NCBI GenBank assembly: GCA_011799875.1
Contig: JAAAXO010000129.1
Location: forward strand, 2,271-66,270
Direction of reading: 5' to 3'
DNA from: Thinopyrum elongatum
Taxonomy: Eukaryota; Streptophyta; Magnoliopsida; Poales; Poaceae
DNA length: 64,000 nt
Shown here in pieces: positions 25,013 to 35,164 of this stretch (position 1 is its first letter; each line of letters opens with the position of its first letter). The translations under genes were made by a program, and so were the position numbers. The notes beneath the pieces are model-generated. The model was given only the letters and a program-made list of their open reading frames with translations, ran no database searches and had not been told where the DNA came from.

Positions 25013-25349
25013 TAGATGACTTTGTCTGAATGTACAGATTTAACGTGGTCGTGGAAGGATATCTTAGGGTATTTCAGTGTTGTGGCTTATGTCTCGAGTA
25101 AGGCCATGGTAATGGACATATGTAATGGCATGCCTCAAACATTTGTTTTGAAACATGTTTGTGACTGCAGGTTGATTCTCTGTTCAACACAAGTTTTTTT
25201 TTCTCCCATGAAAACAAAGGAAAATTGACATTGTTCATTTCTCGGCAGCATGTTCCTGTCTGGGCATCAACACTATGCAGCAGTTGAGCTAAATGGTGAG
25301 ACAGCGAGATCTCTTGCTGATGTTTCATTTTATTATATTGAGAGAGTAC
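25013..25349. other. Unassigned sequence between MITE and unit 3
   Basis: A 70-codon plus-strand frame (25016-25228) and an overlapping minus-strand frame are open, but neither shows a recognisable motif. The stretch has no similarity to the tandem unit until about 25350. Nothing firm can be said of it. Confidence 0.3.
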
Positions 25350-26944
25350 ATATATTTTAAAACTTACTTTGGTTGTGTTCAAATGAATGTTCATTAGACA
25401 AATTGCCATCTGTTTTCTCCATTAAGCCATTACTCAAGGGTGTGCCTTTATCAGACAGGGAAAATGGCCCGGTAGATGCTAGACCACTGGCATTGCTAGC
25501 ACTTACGTCCTTAGTTTGCTGAAAATTGTTGGCATCTCCAACGACGTTGTTTTTTACCTCCATATTAAATGATCTTGGTGTACTCGCATTCGTGGAAGTA
25601 GCACCAATGCCTACTGGCGCATCAGACCCCTGTCCTGGAGGTAATATGTTAACAGAGAGTCATCGTTAGGTACAAAAGAGGCCTGCATAGTGACATTTGG
25701 TAATTTATCAGCCATGACACGGTCCCCTTATGATGGCAAAACTGCGTTAAGATTTGATGCATTGGTAACGACTGAACCACAACAGCTAGCATGCCAACAT
25801 TGTTTGCAACTGGTGTGCTCCCAGATTTAGCTCAAGGCCAGCCATCTTCAATATTTTAGCCATCGAAGGGTGTCCTAGAACCCCACCTAACCATGATGCA
25901 CTTGTGGAGGCCGGAAATTGGTAGACTTCGCATCGCCTGCTAAATTAATGATAACATATACACAAATGGCTTCCAAGGAAATTCTCGAGAGATGTATATG
26001 CATTACTAGTAGTCACTAAGCATACAACTCTGTCAATTGTGCATTACAAAAACTAAGAAAACTAATTTTCACGCTTGTAATGATCCCAAACTCCTGATAT
26101 AAGGACATAATTCTGCTTAAAACAAAGAGCTTGAAGAAGGAAACATGCACATAGCAGAGATACAATGAAAATTAGAAGACATCAAAGCTATCCCAATGCC
26201 AAACTAAAATTCAGCAAAGTCCTTGCAAGGCACAATCAGTTTAAAGTTATACCTTCAGATTTAAATTTGGGAAGTTACAATAACAAGAGGTATGCTGTTA
26301 TAACAAGGTTTACTATGGTTATTCAAACGAAACTTCACACAATCCATTCGGTAAGCATAGTGTGTAACACATAGAGAATAGAGATCATACTTCAAGCAAT
26401 CCAACAACAATCATTTGCGTATACATATTTAGTTCAAGATACCTGTAATATCACAAATCCAAACATATGAACGCCCTATTGTAACAACAACATGATTAAA
26501 CATATACTTGCAATATCACAAATCCTAACAAGACTTAATTACCATATTAAATATTTAAATAAAAAATAAATCAAGAGGATTATTTGTCGTGTTTTACTTA
26601 TAGTTCAATCTGACCTATGTGGAAGGTTCCAATGGGTTAATGGATCTAATCTTTCGAAAAGGGTTCGGAAAGGAGTCGCACATGGCATCATTGCAGAAAG
26701 ATAGAGGACGAGTAGTACTATTTTTTCTTTGAAAACAATGACAAGTACTAGTAGTGTATCACGTTTTCATTCATGTTATGTGTAGACTAACTCGAGTAAA
26801 AAATGCACCTTCATTCTCCCCTTCTAATTGATCGAATGTTCTGTTTTATGGTCCGAAAATGAGAATACCACTTTCACGACATGAAGAAATCCACTTTTAG
26901 GGTCCCAAACAGAAGTACAGATAAAAAGTGGTAAATGACATCTT

Positions 26945-27286
26945 TTAAAACTTACTTTGGTTGTGTTCAAATGAATGTTCATTAGACAAATTGCCATCTG
27001 TTTTCTCTATTAAGTCATTACTCGAGGGTGTGCCTTTTTCAGACAGGGAAAATGGCCCTGTAGATGCTAGAGCACTGGCATTGCTTCCACTTACGTCCTT
27101 AGTTTGCTCAAAATTGTTGGCATCTCCAACAACGTTGTTTTTTACCTCCATATTAAATGATCTTGGTGCACTGACTTTCGTGGAAGTAGCACCAATGCCT
27201 TTTGGCACATCAGACCCATGTCCTAGAGGTAGTATGTTAATAGATGAGTCATCCTTAGGTACAAAGGAGTCCTGAATAGTGATCAA
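26945..27286 (-). pseudogene. Representative exon-like frame of the tandem unit (unit 4)
   Basis: A 113-codon minus-strand frame reads Ser/Asn/Thr-rich sequence including TKVSAPRSFNMEVKNNV, TGPFSLSEKG and NEHSFEHNQSK. It runs into GTAAGT on the minus strand (26950-26955), a canonical splice donor after CAACCAAA. The same frame recurs in units 1, 2, 3 and 5 of both arrays with scattered stops and indels (for example 25357-25563, 28549-28752, 19358-19503 antisense). Upstream in other units the same exon appears to continue back through KSGSTLVANNVGMPAVVG but with a stop in all units inspected. Hydrophilic, low complexity, no domain recognised. Confidence 0.35.
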
Positions 27287-30055
27287 AATTTTGTGTTAAT
27301 ATTTGATGCATTGGCAACGACTAAACCAACAACAACTGGCATGCCAGTATTATTTGCAACCGATATGCTCCCCGATTTAGCTTGAGGTGTGCCCATCTTC
27401 ACTATTTCGGCCATAGAAGGGAATCCTAGCACCCCACCCTAACCATGTTGCACTTGTTGTGGCTACAAATTGGTAGACTTTGGATCAGCTGTTAAATTAC
27501 TGATAACAAATACACAAAATGTTAGGAAGTCTTCCAAGGGAAGTTCTCGAGATATGTACATGCATTACTAGTAGTTACTAAGCATAGAAATTTATAAATT
27601 GTACATTATGAAAAATAAAAGAAACTAATGTTCAAGCTTGTAATGATCACAAACTCCTGATATAAGGACACAATTTTACTTAAAAGACATAACTTGAAGA
27701 ATAAAGCACAATATGGAGATAAAATGAAAATAGAACAAAGGAATGCTATCGCAATGCCAAACTCCTACCAATGCACAACAAGTTTAAAGCTATATCATCA
27801 TTTAAGTTGGCAAGTCAGAGTCACAAGAGGTATGCCGAGTTATGTTTGGGTTTACTGTGGTCATTCAAACGAAAGTTCACTCAATCCATTCATTACGCCT
27901 ATGACTCATAGAGGATATATATTATACTCGAAGCAACGCGCAAATATCATTGGCTTATACGTATTTAGTTCAAAATGATCATATCAACCACCTATTGTAA
28001 CAACAACATGATTACCCGTATAGCCTGCAATATCACAAATCCAAACAAGACTTAATTACCATATTAAATATTCACATTAAAAGTAAATAAAGGGGAAATC
28101 CTTATAGGGGAGGATTTAATCATTTTTTCATGTTGTCTTCATATAGTTTAATTCTACGTACGTGGAAGTTCCAAATGGGTTATTTGATCCAATCTTTCCA
28201 AAAGTGTTTGGAACAGAGTAGCACTCAACATCATTGAAGAATGATTGATGACGAGGATTACTAATTTTCGCTTAGAAAGCAGTGATTAGTACCAGTAGTA
28301 TATCAAGTTTTCATTCATGTTATGCACAGACTAACTGGTGTAAAAAAGTCACCTTCATTCTCCCCTTTTAATTGATCGAATGTTCTGTTTTAGGGTGCCA
28401 AAATAAGAACACCACTTTCACAACATGAAGAAATCCACTTTTAGGGTTCGAAACGGAAGTACAGATAGAAAGTGGTAAATGACATCTTACAAAACTTATA
28501 TTGGTTGTGTTCAAATGAGTGTTCATTAGACAAATTGTGATATGTGTTCTATATTAAGTTATTACTCAAGGATGTGCCTTTATCAGATGGGGAAAATGGC
28601 CCGGTAGATGCTAGACCACTAGCATTGCTGGCACTTAGCTCCTTAGTTTTCTCAAAATTGTTGGCTTCTCCAACGATGTTGTTTTTTACCTCCATACTAA
28701 ATGCTCTTGGTGCACTCACATTCGTGGAAGTAGCACCAATGCCTTCTGGCACATTAGACCCCTGTCCTGGAGGTGATATGTTAACAAATGAGTCGTCCTT
28801 AGGTAGGAGTCTTGAATAGTGACATTAGGTAATTTATCAGCTGTGACATGGTACCCTTATGATGGCAAAACTGTGTTAATATTTGATGCATTGGCAACGA
28901 CTAAACCACCAACAGCTGGCATGCCAACATTATTTGCAACCAGCGTGCTCCCCGATTTAGCTTGAGGTATGCCCATCTTCACTACTTCAGCCATAAAAAC
29001 ATGTCCTAGCACCCCACCCTAACCATGCTGCATTTGTGGAGGCTGGAAATTGGTAGACTTCCCATCAGCTGCTAAATTATTGATAACAAATACACAAAAG
29101 GTTAGGAAGTCTTCCAAGGAAGTTCTCAAGATATATACATGCATTACCAGTAGTCACTAAGCATTGAAATTTATAAATTGTATATATGAACCCTAAAATA
29201 AAACTAATGTTAAAGCTTGGAATAATCATAAACACTTGATATAAGGACAACAATTTTACGTAAGACACAGAACTTGAAGAATGAAACATGCACCATGCAG
29301 AGATAAAATGAAAATTAGAACCACAAAAAGCATAGCAATGCCAAACTAAAATTCATCAAGTCCTCCCAAGGGACAACTAGTTTAAAGTTATATCATGCTA
29401 TTTAAATGTGGCATGTCGGACTCGCAAGAGGTATGCCGAGTTATAATCGGGTTTACTGGTATTTAAACGAAAGTTCACTCTATTCATTCATTATGCATAG
29501 TGTGTAACTAATAGAGAATAGAGATCATACTCGAAGCAATCCAGCAAATTCATTGGCTTTATTATCTATTTCAAAATGATCATATGATCTACCCATTGTA
29601 AACACAACATGATTACCCATATAACCTGCGATATCACAAATACAAACAAGACATAATTACATATATAAATTTTTACATTAAAATAAATCAACTGGAATTC
29701 CTTATAGGGGAGGATTTAATCATTTGCCATTTTTTCTCCTAGTTTACTCCCACGTACGTGGATGTTCCAAATGGTTTAATTCACCAATCTTTCAAAAAGT
29801 GTTTGGAAAGGAGTGAAACTCAGCATCATTGAAGAATGATTGAGGACGAGGAGTACTAATTTTCTATTTGAAAATAATGATTACTACCGGTAGTATATCA
29901 AGTTTTCGTTCGTGTTATGCCACTAGTAGAAAAACGACCTAATGTTCACCTCATTAGTCCCGGTTCAATTACGGACCGGCACTAATGTGACCATTAGTGC
30001 CGGTTCCAACGGCTAGGCGGGCGGCACTCAATAGTCCCGGTTCGTGTTGAACCTC

Positions 30056-30165
30056 TAGTACCGGTTCGTTCCACGAACCGGGACTAAAGAGGTGGTGGCA
30101 GGTTGGTGTCAGGATGGGGCCCCACCAACCCCTTTAGTCCCGGTTCGTGGCACGAACCGGGACTA
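30056..30165. repeat. CACTA subterminal hairpins
   Basis: 30135-30165 is a perfect inverted repeat with 15-bp arms (TAGTCCCGGTTCGTG) and a single central base. 30056-30086 is a second, near-perfect one with three central bases. These are the transposase-binding type of subterminal repeats in grass CACTA elements. Confidence 0.85.
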
Positions 30166-30872
30166 GAGATGCACCTTTAGTCCCGATTTGTATAACCAAC
30201 TAGGACTAAAGATGCCTCTATATAAACCCTTCGTCGAGCCCGAGCCCATTTCTCTCTGTTTTCCCCTTTCATTCCTTCCTCTCCTCTGTTCTTCCCCATT
30301 GCTCGAGCTCATCCTTCATTTTTGACAAAATTTGTCAAGATTTGAAGGCCCCCCATCCATCCAAGTGATCACAAAGGTTAGCAACTTTGTCCTTTTATCT
30401 TTCATTGCTGGATTAGCTCTTGCAATGCTCTATAAGTAATGTGATTTGTGCGTTTTAGTTTGGGAGTAATTATATGTGGTAGTTTATTTGATTTACATGC
30501 AATTTGAGCTCAAATTAACTCTTAGTTTGCATATGTAGGTGTGGTTTACTTAGTGCCTTCCCGTCCCCGTCCTAACGACCACCGTCGATCGCCCGCACCG
30601 TCCCGTTGCCGGCACCACCTTGGTGAGCCTCTTGTTCTTATCTTTTTTATATAAAAAAATCATGTTTGTGTGATTTAGATATATAGTTACTTGTATAATT
30701 TTCCTACCCGTACGTTTTTTGTTATACATAGTGGCATGGTTTTGATATCCGTCCCCGTCGGCCCTCGTCCGGTTTATGATTCGGATGTGGTATATTCTCT
30801 TTTATCTATTTGTTGCATTTCGTGTTTATGACAAATTATGCCCATCAAGTTGACATGGATATTTTTATTTAG

Positions 30873-31673
30873 GAGGTATGTGAAGACAAAAGATACACTG
30901 GAGGCACGGGAGGACCAGCAACGTATGCACGGAAAAGACGGCATACATCAGGGTCATGCCAGCTACGCTCTTACCAAAGAAGAGAAGAAAATCTTCTTTG
31001 AATGCCTGCTCAGTATGAAGGTCTCGTCTGGCTTCTCGTCGAATATAAAGGGAATAATAAATATGGTAGAGAAAAAGTTCCAGAACCTAAAGTCTCATGA
31101 CTGCCACGTGATTATGACGCAACTGCTTCCGGTTGCATTGAGGGGGCTTCTACCGGAAAACGTTCGATTAGCCATTGTGAAGCTATGTGCATTCCTCAAT
31201 GCAATCTCTCAGAAGGTAATCGATCCAGAAATCATACCAAGGTTAGAGAATGATTTGGTGCAATGTTTTGTCAGTTTCGAGTTGGTGTTCCCACCATATT
31301 TCTTCAATATCATGACGCACGTCCTAGTTTACCTATGCGAAGAGATTGCCGTTCTGGGTCCTGTATTTCTACACAATATGTTCCCCTTTGAGAGATTCAT
31401 GGGTGTCTTAAAGAAATATGTTCATAACCGTGCTAGGCCAGAAGGAAGCATCTCCAAGGGCCATAAAAATGAGGAGGTCATTGAGTTTTGTGTTGACTTT
31501 ATTCCTGACCTTAAGCCGATTGGTGTTCCTGAATCGCGGCATAAGGGCAGACTGGGTGAAAATGGCACGCTAGGACCGAAAGCAATAATATGTATGGACA
31601 GGCATTCTCTCACTCAAGCACACTACACAGTTCTACAAAATTCCGCCTTGGTGGCTTCATATATCGAGGAACA
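30873..31673 (+). pseudogene. CACTA transposase C-terminal exon (DUF4218), 5' part
   Basis: The exon probably starts at 30873 after TTTTTATTTAG. The open frame carries the region seen C-terminal to the Tnp2 catalytic domain in plant CACTA transposases: ALTKEEKKIFFECLLSMK, then the DUF4218 core with LPVALRGLLPENVR, HNMFPFERFMGVLK and YVHNRARPEGSI. The Tnp2 (transposase_21) domain expected before it is absent. The last codons before the break are SYIEEH. A Copia LTR with its own target duplication follows at once; the exon resumes in phase at 41295. Without the catalytic domain the product could not move the element. Confidence 0.88.
31669..31673. repeat. Target-site duplication of Copia element 1, left copy
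   Basis: GAACA at 31669-31673 and again at 41290-41294, immediately outside the TG...CA ends. A perfect 5-bp duplication shows a single clean insertion event. Confidence 0.95.
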
Positions 31674-33235
31674 TGTAGGAGAACTGCCCTAGAGGCAGTA
31701 ATAATAGTTATTTTGTATCTCCTGGTTTGTAATGAATGTTTATGATCCATGCTATAACTGTTGTGGCTCCCGAGCCCGTATATCCATAAAGGCTCTGAGG
31801 AAAACCCATGTGCACGTGTGGGTTAATAAACGGTAAAATGTATTCCTAGTCATGCCTCTAAGACTGGCTCAAGTATTGCATGATGATTATGTTTTCCTGA
31901 TCATGGGCATGTCTATGCCGACAATTTTGAGGGCACAAATTGTTGGTAGAACACTTGTGTTGAATCAACCCAAATTGATGTTATGCTATGAGATACATTC
32001 GTCACAAGTTAATGGTATTTTACACAGGGAAGTTAATGTTTGCATAATTCCTTAGACCATGAGAGTATCGAGTTCCTTCGTACTTGCTTCGTGAACTTTG
32101 GGGTTTGTTAAACGTCATCCGTAACTGGGTGGCTATTACGGCGGCTTACGGGTTCACGGAAAAGTATGGCAAGTAACGAGATAGCTCAAGATTGGGATTT
32201 GCTCCTCCGACGATGGAGAGATATACTCGGGCCCTCTCGGTGAAACGGTATCCATCATCGTCTGGCCAGACAACTTGTGATTTGATCACTGGGATACCGA
32301 AACACGGAAACGAGAAAAGAGAACAAAACCGGTAACGAGGTAACTTGCATAGTGGACAAATTGTTGATCCACGGGGGTGCAATAAATCTCACCTCGGGTG
32401 TTTTGTGACATATCGCGAAGCAACAGGAATAGCTCACGGCAACTAGAGGTTCACTCGAATATTCATTTGTGTGGGTATAGGGGTCAATATGGGTGTCCAC
32501 GGCTCCGATGTTGATCATTGATCGGAAGGGGTTCCAGGTCATGTCTATGCTTCACCGAACCTATAGGGTCACACGCTTCAGGGTCATCTATCTGCTGAAT
32601 ACTAGACAGGGAGTCTGAGAGAAAATCACCGAAAAAGTTTTGGACAGCGGAAAAGTTCCGCAGAGAGAACACCGGATGAGTTTCGGTGAAACTGAAAAGT
32701 TGTTTCAGGGGATACCATTAAGTCAAAATGGTTTCGACACATGCCTGATATTTCTTGGGGGGTGCCAGAATCATTCTGGAAACTTCTAGGAATTTTCTGG
32801 AAGAAAAACCGGAAATGTTCCGGAGCTGCCGGAACCACTTCAGATGCTTTTCGCAGATGAAAATCACTAAACTGGAATTGTTCCAGAACGCGTTGAAAAT
32901 TATTTTAGTGGGTACTGGAAATGTTCTAAGCCCACATAAATATTTTCAGTTCGAACGGACGCTGAAAAATGTTGTCGTGAATAGTGAAAATCAGCTTTAT
33001 GGTTATTTTTTTGGAAAGCCATTATTTTTGGGATTTGTCCCAAGATATTTTTGGGGGTGACATGGATGGATGAGGCCCCCTTGGGGGGCCCCTACAAGGA
33101 GATGGCCGGCCACATGGGGGCTCCTCCTTGGAGCCCCCACTTGTCCCTTGATTTCTCACTTGGGTCCTTGTGGAAGGACTTCATCCATGTGCATTTTGGG
33201 TCTTCTTGTAAAACCACCCTACCCCTTGGGTTTCC

Positions 33236-33243
33236 TATAAATA
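33236..33243 (+). promoter_or_regulatory. TATA box of Copia 1 5' LTR
   Basis: TATAAATA in the context TTTCCTATAAATAGAGGAG, about 540 bp before the LTR end. The same box is at 40742-40749 in the 3' LTR and 42842-42849 in Copia element 2. Confidence 0.7.
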
Positions 33244-33456
33244 GAGGAGATGGGGGCTGCCATCTCTTCATCCCTTGCTCTCATACACATGCCATGAATT
33301 ATCTGGCTTCTTCTCTCCCTCCCACGAAAAGAGTTTCGTAGAGCCGAAAGGCTGTCTGGGTTCCGGCAGGAACTAGTTCTGGACGGTGAAGCCCTGCCGG
33401 ATAGCTGACACCGTATGTGTGCAACCCCGTAGAGAGGTCGTAGTTTTGGTCTTTTG

Positions 33457-33590
33457 CCCGAGGGGCTGTTTGAGTGTCCTCCCGAAGGGCTGTCCGAGTC
33501 TCCGTTCGAGTTTCGAGGGTCCTCCCGAAGGGCTGTCCGCGACATCGTCCGGGGGACTGTCCGACCGCCTCCCGAAGGGCTGTCCGACGA
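33457..33590. repeat. Minisatellite-like tract in the Copia 1 LTR
   Basis: CCCGAAGGGCTGTCCG occurs at 33481, 33524 and 33571, with degenerate versions at 33457 and 33549. The 3' LTR (40963-41095) and element 2 (43063-43195) have the same tract with changes. Confidence 0.7.
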
Positions 33591-33783
33591 GGGAGTACAT
33601 CCTCGTGGTTGGGAGGTTGTAAATCCTAGCTGCGGGGATCTGCACCAACGATCTCCACCGACTCTTCTTCCGCTGCGCTTCGAGTCGGTACGGATCAGAT
33701 CAAACCTTGTATGCAGTCTCCATAGTGGTCCTGGGCGTGCTCGTATACCAAAAAATTTCGTTTTCTGTCGCGTTCCCCTACAG

Positions 33784-33797
33784 TGGCATCAAGAGCC
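33784..33797 (+). other. Copia 1 primer-binding site
   Basis: TGGCATCAAGAGCC follows the LTR end after one base. It resembles the initiator-Met tRNA primer site (TGGTATCAGAGC) with one substitution and one extra A. Confidence 0.75.
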
Positions 33798-35164
33798 GTG
33801 CTATGCGTAGATGCAGGTTACGATCTAGAATACATGGAGATGTATGGGTATTGCATAATATGATTAGGTAGTAGATGAGATCTATTGCTGAAAATTATTT
33901 ATGCGGGTGACAGATGAAATCTGTTACCCGACATTCTTGTTGCTTCCCTAGAATTTGCGTTTGCTCAATCTCGAGACAGCATGTGGAATTTGACAAAGTT
34001 CTGGCAATCCGTGATCCTGATTGATCATGGAAGTGCTATCAGTTCTTTGGGTTCTGCCATAGTCAAAAGAAAGATGAAATTCGCAGATGAAAGGGCATTG
34101 CAGATATGATCTGCACGGGGGTCATGCGTATGATGAAGTTTAGTATGGGGCTCGAGATTTAATTATCTCATGTTTCATACACCCCGAGATGTTAATCTAG
34201 CAACTTGAATAATCATACTTGATGATAAAACATTGGTAGCTGCGGTTTAAGTCAAAACCTTAGAAGCCACATAAAATAAATTTTTGCATAAACCGATTAG
34301 AGGCGTCTAACTTGGTTTTGCAGGATGGTTTGCATGTGATGTGGTATAGCAATGCTCATATTCAATTTGATTATGTATGAGATGACTATATGATGTAATT
34401 AACATGACCTGCGTGTCATGACTCGGCATGATGGCTGGAGCCATATGATTGCACTTTAATGACCTGCGTGTCAACCTTAAGTAATGCATTTATTTTATCT
34501 TGCTATGGAGATAGCAATATTATCTGGTGCATCGACAAGGTGGTGGCAATCTTCGCGAAGGTGAACACCGACGCGAATGCCGAAGACGAAGAAATGAAAG
34601 ACTTCTCCGTCAGAAGAGGCTATACCATATCATGCTATTATGAATTGCCTGAGATGTTTATCCCTCTTGATGCACCCTTCTTGATTGCGCGGTAGTCGCT
34701 TTTTATTAGGGTGATCTCTCACAAAAATATCAAGTAGTTAGTGTTCTCCCAAGTGTAGCACTGTCACGACACCTATCTTTTCGGGGTGCGCCATGACTAA
34801 CATGGGTACGAACGAATTGAGAAGTGTGAGGCGGGTGAGGTCAGACCTCGCAGCAAGATCACTTGGTTGTCTTGACGTTCATGGCAGGATCGTCCTGAGC
34901 TCGGAACACGCGCATCGAAAGATGAACAAGAGTCACATAGGTATGTGATTGGCAGGTTGGCCTACCGGTTGAGATTTTCGTCATCAGTGGTGACTAACAT
35001 CAATGACGAATAATCAAAACACGGGTCTTGAATCACTCACAATCAATTATGAGAGATATTGATTTGAGTGGGAGCGCACTTTAGAATAAAATTGTTTATT
35101 CACTAGTGCATTTTCATTATAAACAAAGTCTAAGTGAAAACTTGTGTTTTCCGTTGTAGATCAA
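33798..35164 (+). other. Copia 1 untranslated leader
   Basis: About 1.37 kb between primer site and gag start. Only short frames occur (for example 34459-34695), none with a recognisable domain. Equivalent leader is present in Copia element 2 (43412-44808) and is one of the better conserved parts between the two elements. Confidence 0.7.

Larger units (their letters stand above)
19283..29920. repeat. Tandem array of ~1.55-1.59 kb units, copy A'
   Basis: The anchor AAGTCATTACTCAAGG or a variant falls near 19341, 20931, 25425, 27013 and 28558, giving spacings of about 1590, 4494, 1588 and 1545. Approximate units are 19283-20868, 20869-22040 (truncated), 25350-26940, 26941-28495 and 28496-29920. 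The large spacing is due to a 3.3-kb interruption. Unit 5 stops at GTTATG where the CACTA end begins; other units continue there with CACAGACTAACTGG or similar. Each unit carries on its minus strand a Ser/Asn-rich exon-like frame. I do not recognise the source gene or element. Confidence 0.85.
29921..31673 (+). mobile_element. CACTA transposon, left part (deletion derivative)
   Basis: The element starts CACTAGTAGAAAAACG and carries subterminal copies of TAGTCCCGGTTCGTG in both orientations to about 30210. A TATATAAA (30219-30226) and CT-rich leader follow, then two intron-like stretches (GTTAGCAACTTTG after 30375; GTGAGCC after 30620) and one transposase exon. The first, catalytic part of the transposase is missing. 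At 31674 a Copia LTR interrupts the exon, which continues at 41290. The right end of the element is not visible in the window. Confidence 0.88.
31674..33782 (+). repeat. Copia element 1, 5' LTR
   Basis: 2109 bp, from TGTAGGAGAACTGCCCTAG to TTCCCCTACA. It differs from the 3' LTR at about 40 positions by eye (roughly 2%), mostly transitions, and lacks an additional short ACCGAAAAAGTTTC unit found at 40135. TATA box at 33236-33243. A GC-rich minisatellite-like tract lies at 33457-33590. Confidence 0.95.

Noticed and set aside
31852..32055. 67-codon frame found twice (also 39340-39543)
   Set aside because: It is inside the Copia 1 LTRs, so its recurrence is due to the LTR pair, not to coding conservation.
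33457..33590. Short spaced repeats resembling a CRISPR array
   Set aside because: Units are degenerate, lie inside an LTR, occur in every LTR copy and have no cas genes; this is a plant genome.
34459..34695. 78-codon frame in the Copia 1 leader as a separate gene
   Set aside because: The counterpart in Copia 2 (44109-44333) is read in a different frame, so there is no sign of protein-level conservation.
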